Assembly: GCA_016782865.1 (NCBI GenBank)
Contig: JADHXR010000001.1
Coordinates: 61,613-125,612 of the forward strand
Length of the DNA stretch: 64,000 bases
Direction of reading: 5' to 3'
Source: Phycisphaerae bacterium
GTDB taxonomy: Bacteria; Planctomycetota; Phycisphaerae; Sedimentisphaerales; Anaerobacaceae
The position numbers were made by a program, and so were the translations under genes. Under the pieces are notes generated by a model, which saw only the letters and a list, made by a program, of their open reading frames with translations, was not told the origin of the DNA and did no database searches. Below, one piece after another: positions 58,579 to 64,000 of the stretch. The stretch's first letter is position 1; each line of letters opens with the position of its first letter.

Positions 58579-59631
58579 TTAGACGTGCCCTTCAGCCTTC
58601 TGAGCGTCCTCGCCGGCGGGGGCGGGGGATTCTTCTTTCTCATCCGACTTCTTCTTGTCCCGACTGCCTGAGAAACGATCCAATATTTCTCCGTGGCGTT
58701 CCTCCAGCCCTTCCAGACGCCTGCGCATCTCCTGCATCTGTTTCTGTATCTTGTCGAACATCTCCTCGCCCCGGTCAAACGGCGCCGGAGCATAATTGCG
58801 AGGATGTAGTTTGTCGAAGTAATCTTTCAAGTTCGGGATTGTCCGCCGGGGAAACACGTTGACTCGTCCGCCGAACTTTCGCCATTTGGTACTCTCACGA
58901 GCATTCTCAAGTGACTCCTGGGCGGCTTCGCGATATTTCTCAGGCAGTTTGTCAAGTTCTTTCACCGTAGTCGCGTACTTGTCATCGCCGACGCGAACAG
59001 TGACTGTCGAATCCTCGTCATAGGGATTGCCCTGGATCGTGACGCTGTAGTCCTCGCCGTTAGAATGGTGATAGGTGCGCACCTCATTGAAGAACTTCTT
59101 GACATCGATATCAAAGTCCGGGGGGACGCCGTCTTTGAACAACTCTTTCCAGCCTCCATCCCCGGGATCGAGCCGGAAGAACCTTCCCGGACGCCAGGAC
59201 TGGACGGCTTGAGGCTCAGGAGGATGTTTCCAGTCGGGCTCACCCTCGAACGGCTTCAATTTCAGCTTGACAGTCTTACGGGAACCCAGGTGGATTATCT
59301 GGAGCGAGACCTCCGCGCCCGATCCGGCGTCGCGGATCGCCTCGACGAATTGCTCGTAATCATGGACGTCCTGCCCCTGAAAACCGATGATCAGGTCGTC
59401 CCTTTCAAGCCCGGCCTTGTCGGCGGGACTGTCCTTCTGAATGTTCTGTATCCGCAGCCCCTGGCCGACCGGCAGGCCCAGGTGCTTGCTGAGCAGCCCG
59501 GGCAGAGGAGCCGGGTCAATCAGCACCCCCATGCACGGCCGCCCATCGGTCGATTCGGATTCGGCACAAATTGCACTACCGGCCGAAAACAATACGACCA
59601 AGGCTATTAGCGTAGTGATTGCAGTCTTCAT
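58579..59631 (-). CDS. Exported PDZ-domain protein
   Basis: 350 aa with signal peptide MKTAITTLIALVVLFSAGSA. Residues about 40-115 are a PDZ domain: LSKHLGLPVGQGLRIQNI, DSPADKAGLERDDLIIGFQG (carboxylate-binding and GD loops), EVSLQIIHLGSRKTVKLKL. No protease domain follows; the rest is a mixed domain, a helical segment (KIQKQMQEMRRRLEGLEERH) and a charged tail. AAAGGGGAA precedes the ATG. It lies 36 bases behind the anti-sigma gene, so a periplasmic sensor or effector of that sigma system is plausible. Confidence 0.8.
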   Translation of the reverse strand: MKTAITTLIALVVLFSAGSAICAESESTDGRPCMGVLIDPAPLPGLLSKHLGLPVGQGLRIQNIQKDSPADKAGLERDDLIIGFQGQDVHDYEQFVEAIRDAGSGAEVSLQIIHLGSRKTVKLKLKPFEGEPDWKHPPEPQAVQSWRPGRFFRLDPGDGGWKELFKDGVPPDFDIDVKKFFNEVRTYHHSNGEDYSVTIQGNPYDEDSTVTVRVGDDKYATTVKELDKLPEKYREAAQESLENARESTKWRKFGGRVNVFPRRTIPNLKDYFDKLHPRNYAPAPFDRGEEMFDKIQKQMQEMRRRLEGLEERHGEILDRFSGSRDKKKSDEKEESPAPAGEDAQKAEGHV

Positions 59632-59667
59632 GATTTTCCCCTTTCTAATGCGCAGTTCACGTTGAAT

Positions 59668-60261
59668 TCACAGACCGTCGTAGTATACGGCCGGCTTGAC
59701 CATGTCCTCTCTGAGACCCTCGACGAGCCATTTGTTGCCCTGCTTGTCGGTGAAGTTGTACCAGTCAACGTTAAGGATAGTCTCGCCCGCGGGATCGGGG
59801 AGGAACCCCGGAAGCGCGGGCTGCTCGAAGATAGCTTGGCTTTCCGTGTCTCGCGCAACCACGTTCGGTCCGACCGGGTCACTGCCGGACGTCGAAACGA
59901 TTGGCAGAACAAAGTGCAGCGCCAGACCCATCACAAGTCCGGCTGCGAGTCCCGCCGCAAAACGTATGTGACCTCGCATCTTCGCCATCGAGCGAAGAGG
60001 ATGCCGCCCTGAGCCGAGCCGAATGGGTTGCCGCCGCTGGGCTCGCTCGAATATCTCTTCGGGCGTCCCGCCCCGGCCCAGAAGCTCTGACGCAACCGCC
60101 TCGCCGCAGCGCTCGTGCATCTGCTGCAATTGCCCAAGCAGTTCTTTGGCCTGGGGATCTCTGTCCAGTTCGGCCTCAAGCGGGCGCTGCTCGCCGGGCG
60201 TGATCTCGCCGTCAAGGTACTTGCCGATCATTATCTCAAGCATTTCCTGTGTCATGTTCAT
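59668..60261 (-). CDS. Single-pass anti-sigma-like membrane protein
   Basis: About 197 aa from the ATG at 60261, which overlaps the sigma stop (ATGA) and is preceded by GGAAAG. The N-terminal part (MIGKYLDGEITPGEQRPLEA, then LEAELDRDPQAKELLGQL) has the look of the short anti-sigma helix bundle without the zinc motif. A helix FAAGLAAGLVMGLALHFVLPI (near residue 105) is followed by a periplasmic part. Coupled to an ECF sigma gene, this indicates an anti-sigma factor. Confidence 0.8.
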   Translation of the reverse strand: MNMTQEMLEIMIGKYLDGEITPGEQRPLEAELDRDPQAKELLGQLQQMHERCGEAVASELLGRGGTPEEIFERAQRRQPIRLGSGRHPLRSMAKMRGHIRFAAGLAAGLVMGLALHFVLPIVSTSGSDPVGPNVVARDTESQAIFEQPALPGFLPDPAGETILNVDWYNFTDKQGNKWLVEGLREDMVKPAVYYDGL

Positions 60262-60839
60262 CTTTCCCACACCATACTTTCGTCTTTGCCGACGACCTGG
60301 TCGTAAATCATCCGCCTTGCCCGCACGAGACGAATCTGCACGGTCGTGACCGGTATATCAAGTATCTCGGCGATTTGCCTGTACGTCAGATCGCTGCTGT
60401 ATTGAAGCATGAATACCTCTCTGTACTTCTCAGGCAGCGACCTGACGGCCTGGAGAATCCGGTCGCACAGCTCGGTCCGCTCGAGACCATCGGCGAACTG
60501 CGCCGCCTTCTCGTCACATTCAAACTCCGCAAGTTCGCCGCCGAGCGCCCCCGGCCTTTGGGCCCGTTTCTGGCGATGCCTCAGGGCCTGCCGCCGGGCC
60601 AGAACCGCCAGCCAGGGGCGAAACCGCTCGGGCTGACGCACAGAGTCGATCTTCTCGATAACCCGGACACAGATGTCCTGCAGTACATCCTCGACCTCGT
60701 CGGCGTCGCCTGTGATGCCGTACACTAGCCCTTTGAGCCACGACCAGTTGCGCATCAGTAACAGTCGCAAGGCTTCTTTATCGCCCCGCCGTGCGGCACA
60801 CACCAAATCCGATTCATTTTGCCTTTCTCTTGTCGCCAT
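60258..60839 (-). CDS. ECF-family RNA polymerase sigma factor
   Basis: 193 aa. Region 2 includes WLKGLVYGITGDADEVEDVL and QDICVRVIEKIDSV. Region 4 is LPEKYREVFMLQYSSDLTYR then QIAEILDIPVTTVQIRLVRA, the DNA-binding helix-turn-helix. It is followed in overlap by the anti-sigma gene and the PDZ protein gene, forming a three-gene signalling unit. Its regulon is not evident. Confidence 0.92.
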   Translation of the reverse strand: MATRERQNESDLVCAARRGDKEALRLLLMRNWSWLKGLVYGITGDADEVEDVLQDICVRVIEKIDSVRQPERFRPWLAVLARRQALRHRQKRAQRPGALGGELAEFECDEKAAQFADGLERTELCDRILQAVRSLPEKYREVFMLQYSSDLTYRQIAEILDIPVTTVQIRLVRARRMIYDQVVGKDESMVWER

Positions 60840-60953
60840 TTCTGATCTTCATATATATAGATACATGAAAGGACAAGTTCATACACAATCTGCGCATTTT
60901 TTTTGCAATTTTCTGGCGTGTCGCTAGTAGTCCGTAACCCCTGAAGTGATGGG

Positions 60954-61034
60954 TGTCATTGCGAGCGAAGCGAAGCAATCTCAATCCCAACGGATGAGAT
61001 TGCCGCGGCCTGCAGAGCAGGCCTCGCAATGACA
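60954..61034. repeat. Dispersed inverted repeat (TGTCATTGCGAGCGAAGCGAAG type)
   Basis: TGTCATTGCGAG (60954-60965) and CTCGCAATGACA (61023-61034) are perfect inverted ends of an 81-bp unit with further internal pairing. It occupies the gap between the ECF gene and the beta-helix gene. This repeat type is common in bacterial genomes. Confidence 0.75.
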
Positions 61035-61096
61035 AGGAAGCACGCCAAATGTTACAGAGCCTAAGAGATGAACTGCTGGGACGTGGGGTTTCGAGG

Positions 61097-63841
61097 CTAT
61101 TGAGCCACCAAGGACATACTGGCTTGCGGCGTGCCTCCGTGGGCACCCATATTCACGCGTCCGCCGTTTGGCGGAGATTCTGCGGTCCAGTCGGAATCGG
61201 GGTTGCCAGTATCGATACAAGGGCTGGTTATGATATCCTGGACCCAACTTTGGCGGCTCCGGTCCCATCGGCCCGCCTGCGAGCGCAGGTGGTAATCGCC
61301 CCGAACCCAGAAATCGTCGCTGACGTCGTCGAGCAAGTCGCCCAAATCCCAGAAACCAAGCTCGACAAAGCATGGAACTTCATCGATGTTGCCCTCGCCG
61401 GGCCAGCCGCCCTGGATGTCGCTGTAGCTCACGGTTGCAAGGGAACTGTCTATCTGAACAAGACCGGTGTCGGAGCCGTTGTAATAGACGATAGAGTTTG
61501 TAAGGGTCGGCCCGATACTGGAAACGCCGTACGCGCCATTTGCGACGATGGTGCAGTTGGCGACGGTCGGCATGCCGCCGGAAATGCCGTGCCGGCCATT
61601 TGCGGCGATGATGCAGTTGGAAATCACAGGATAGTTGTGAGTTACGGACCGTCCGGCCTGCTTGACCCACGCCTCAACGCCCGCCCCTATGTTGGAGGAA
61701 ATTTCGCAAGCGTTTATCGTTGGATTGCTGCCATCGTGCAACTCTATCCCCGTTGCGTTGTTCGTGATGCGGCAGTTGGCAATTGTAGGCGATGAGCCCA
61801 GACAATAGACGCCCGTTTCGGCGCCGGTGATGGTAAGCCCGGCGAGCACACAATTGGCATCCTCGCCGCCTGTAAAACTCACCGCCTGAGCCCCGCCGCT
61901 GATGACGGTAGCCGCCACCACTGCGGGGTCGGTAGGATCGGTCGAGCTGAGCGTCAGGTTTTTGCCGGCAAAATCAATGCCTCCGGGATAGGTCCCCTCA
62001 CTGAGAACAATTGTGTCTCCCTGACGGGCTTCGCTGATGGCATAACGAAGTTGCTCGTATTTTTCGCCGCTCGCAACGTTTTCGATTGAACCGTCGGCGG
62101 TGGCGAATGATGCGATTACCAGCTCGATGCCGTCGCCCGTTCCCAGATTGCGGGAGTATTGCCTGTCCACGGGATTGTTCCAGTGCTCGTGGACTCCAAG
62201 GCTGGCCAGTCGCGTACCGTCGCCTTCAGGGTCGTAGACCGTCCCTGACGGCGGATTGTCGGCCAACGCGCCCTCGTGCAGGTAATTGTCCGGATTGCCC
62301 GTCACGTCGGTTATAGGCTGGCTCACGGCGTCTTCATGCCGCAGGAAGTCCAGTCCGACCGAATCGATCGCCAGCGGGTCCTGCGAGGCGAACATGCCGC
62401 TGAACCAGTCGTCGCCGAAGGAGGCCCACTTGAGCACATTACTGCTTTGATTTCTCGCCGGGTACAGTCCGTCGACCATGTAGAGCAGCGTCTTTCCGCT
62501 CAGATGCCTGTGCCCGTTAAGATTGACGAGACAATTATAAGTACCCATGGCATTCGATCGTTGCCCATAATCGTGCATCGGCGAAGGCGTCCAGCCGCCG
62601 CCTGAGGGGAAATACGTCGAGCCAAAGTGGTTCTTCGCACATAATGTGACGCCGAACAGCGAGTGAGGTCTCAGCAGCGCCATGTTGATAAGGTACTTGG
62701 CGCCGGTAACACATTCCGGCAGGTACGCCGTCCCGGACTTGGTATGGAGCGGATTGGAGGTACCGTAAATCGCGCTGAGGCGTCCGTTGCGCGCCAAATT
62801 GTTCTTTACGACGAACCTGATATTCAGCATCTCGGGATTGGGATCGCTCCTGATCTTATCGTAGATGGGATTGCCTATGTATCGCGAGGCATCGTACACT
62901 GTGATCGCCGAGCCGGGCACGCCGGCTACCTCGATGAGTTGCTTGAGGACCGACAGAATCACGTGAGGGCTTGGGTTGCCCACACTCGACGACCAGTTGC
63001 CGCCGCTGCTATTCTCCTGGTTCATGTTGATCTTGATCGCGATCCTCTCTGGCCGCTGATAGCCGACATCGCCAAGGCCCCTGAGATCGTTGAAGTGCCT
63101 AAAGAGTGCGTCCCACGAATCTGCATCGCTCGCCCGGCCCGTCAGCGTCCGGATGGTCTTGGAGACCATCACATCGACCGCTCCCTGGTCGGTGTTGTCA
63201 TCATCCCACCATCTTCCGGTCGAGCCGTCCCAACCGGTTGCACCGGGGTCCCGGACCAGGACGACGCGCCCCGGATGAATGCCCCTGGCCACGCCCATCG
63301 GCCTGTTGGCCGGCTCGCTCGGTACGAATGCCGCCGTCGCCGGGGCCTCTGTAGTGAAACTCAGAGACAACCATATCGCCATCACGCTCAGGGCAATGCA
63401 GATCCCTGCAATGGCATAACGCGATTTGTCAAAAAACCGCCTGGCCTTGCGGTACGCCACAGCCGAGGCGACAAGAGCGGCGATCCAGACGACAAAACCG
63501 CCCGCAAGCGGCGCTGCAAGGCGCTGGCAGGGATACGTCGCACGGGAGGGCTTGGGGATGACGCGGATCAGAAACCAGATCAGCGAAAGCAACCCGGCCG
63601 CCGGAAGAAGCCACAGGATGGGCAACCCGTTCGGCTTGCTCAGGGCAGGCTTGTTGCCCATCTTGTTAAGGTAACGTATATTGAACCGCATGGGCAGGAA
63701 ACCTGCCCATCCTACCTTCTTCTTTTCGCGCCCGAGGTATCTGCCCGTCTTTGGGCACCGCCCATGCGTGGGGATCGAATCGTCGCCATCTCGCGTCGTT
63801 TTGGAAATCTCTGGATCGGCTTGCGGGCTTCTGAAGAACAT
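61097..63841 (-). CDS. Membrane-anchored DUF362 plus right-handed beta-helix protein
   Basis: 914 aa. The start at 63841 has an excellent GGAGGTGCAAA. The first 73 residues come from repeat-derived DNA (GWAGFLPMRFNI, MGNKPALSKPNG). Three membrane helices follow (about residues 74-92, 111-129, 143-162). Residues about 190-530 resemble DUF362: RVVLVRDPGATGWDG, RIAIKINMNQENSSGG, CAKNHFGSTYFPSGGG. Residues about 600-880 are a parallel beta-helix (TIANCRITNNATGIELHDGS, then NPTINACEISSNIGAGVEAW), as in pectate-lyase-like folds. No known enzyme has exactly this arrangement to my knowledge; a surface polysaccharide-binding or lyase role is a guess. Confidence 0.75.
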   Translation of the reverse strand: MFFRSPQADPEISKTTRDGDDSIPTHGRCPKTGRYLGREKKKVGWAGFLPMRFNIRYLNKMGNKPALSKPNGLPILWLLPAAGLLSLIWFLIRVIPKPSRATYPCQRLAAPLAGGFVVWIAALVASAVAYRKARRFFDKSRYAIAGICIALSVMAIWLSLSFTTEAPATAAFVPSEPANRPMGVARGIHPGRVVLVRDPGATGWDGSTGRWWDDDNTDQGAVDVMVSKTIRTLTGRASDADSWDALFRHFNDLRGLGDVGYQRPERIAIKINMNQENSSGGNWSSSVGNPSPHVILSVLKQLIEVAGVPGSAITVYDASRYIGNPIYDKIRSDPNPEMLNIRFVVKNNLARNGRLSAIYGTSNPLHTKSGTAYLPECVTGAKYLINMALLRPHSLFGVTLCAKNHFGSTYFPSGGGWTPSPMHDYGQRSNAMGTYNCLVNLNGHRHLSGKTLLYMVDGLYPARNQSSNVLKWASFGDDWFSGMFASQDPLAIDSVGLDFLRHEDAVSQPITDVTGNPDNYLHEGALADNPPSGTVYDPEGDGTRLASLGVHEHWNNPVDRQYSRNLGTGDGIELVIASFATADGSIENVASGEKYEQLRYAISEARQGDTIVLSEGTYPGGIDFAGKNLTLSSTDPTDPAVVAATVISGGAQAVSFTGGEDANCVLAGLTITGAETGVYCLGSSPTIANCRITNNATGIELHDGSNPTINACEISSNIGAGVEAWVKQAGRSVTHNYPVISNCIIAANGRHGISGGMPTVANCTIVANGAYGVSSIGPTLTNSIVYYNGSDTGLVQIDSSLATVSYSDIQGGWPGEGNIDEVPCFVELGFWDLGDLLDDVSDDFWVRGDYHLRSQAGRWDRSRQSWVQDIITSPCIDTGNPDSDWTAESPPNGGRVNMGAHGGTPQASMSLVAQ
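63617..63662. repeat. Shortened palindromic repeat within coding sequence
   Basis: GATGGGCAACCCGTTCGGCT to TTGTTGCCCATC, a relative of the 58.2-58.4 kb repeats with its centre deleted. It encodes residues MGNKPALSKPNGLPI of the beta-helix protein in frame. Confidence 0.7.
63689..63713. repeat. Hairpin repeat within coding sequence
   Basis: CATGGGCAGG...CCTGCCCATCC, the second copy of the hairpin at 58461-58486. It encodes VGWAGFLPM of the beta-helix protein in frame. Confidence 0.7.
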
Positions 63842-64000
63842 TTTGCACCTCCGTAATCCGCCACCGGCGACTTTAGTTCCTGTTCCTATTCGTCGTGCAT
63901 TATACCAATCGGCGCCGAGACATGCAATACCTACCCGCGGCGCGTTGGGCCGGGGGCCGAAGAAGCTGCGAAGCGAATGCCCGAGATCTCTTGCTCGAAG

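Noticed and set aside
62663..63856. 397-aa open frame antisense to the beta-helix protein
   Set aside because: Rich in Arg/Pro with no domain; the minus-strand gene has DUF362 and beta-helix features.

Overview
This window looks like a chromosomal segment of a Planctomycetota bacterium, probably near Phycisphaerae/Sedimentisphaerales. The call rests on gene content, not on a marker phylogeny. The content includes FGly-type sulfatases, a DUF2961/GH172 enzyme, secreted FG-GAP and beta-helix proteins, a MoxR/DUF58/VWA operon behind a giant TPR protein, ECF sigma/anti-sigma pairs, a class II (B12) ribonucleotide reductase and many short dispersed repeats.

Layout. (1) 1-12.3 kb, minus strand: one operon with a consensus sigma70-type promoter at 12264-12291, running 1875-aa TPR protein, coiled-coil membrane protein, MoxR ATPase, DUF58 protein and two VWA membrane proteins, the last cut by the window edge. 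(2) 12.5-15.2 kb, minus: sulfatase and FG-GAP protein. (3) 15.6-25.2 kb, plus: a catabolic operon of MFS transporter, E1-alpha, E1-beta, class II aldolase, a lipoyl/E3-binding/HAD fusion, PfkB kinase, a secreted protein of unknown function and two TIM-barrel isomerase-like proteins. It converges on a GH172 gene whose stop codon lies at the edge of a 182-bp MITE-like element. (4) 27.5-41 kb: an accessory island bounded by degenerate repeats. It holds a DUF1016-SNase fusion, a PLD-helicase, a type ISP-like methyltransferase, a small protein, a DUF262-HNH protein, a GIY-YIG-like mini-protein, a truncated 3'-5' exonuclease, small ORFs, a winged-helix protein and a leucine-type tRNA carrying a UGG (proline) anticodon. 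(5) 41-48 kb, minus: Tat-exported protein, sulfatase, GH2, anti-sigma and ECF sigma, with two inverted copies and one footprint of a 159-bp TA-target MITE. (6) 48.2-58.2 kb: housekeeping genes arfB, pheS, rplT, rpmI, argC, rpsI, rplM, nrdJ and uvrC. (7) 58.2-63.8 kb: PDZ protein, anti-sigma, ECF sigma and a DUF362/beta-helix membrane protein, with dispersed hairpin repeats.

How the genes work together. The sulfatases, GH2 and GH172 suggest breakdown of sulfated or furanose-rich polysaccharides. The 15.6-25.2 kb operon would import a product, isomerise, phosphorylate and cleave it, and feed a TPP/lipoyl-dependent step. The strongest candidates for undescribed biology are the lipoyl-E3BD-HAD fusion that lacks an E2 catalytic domain, the defence-like island in which copies of the methyltransferase 3' end recur behind successive genes, and the tRNA with a leucine body and a proline anticodon. 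All calls come from reading the sequence by eye; no database search was run.
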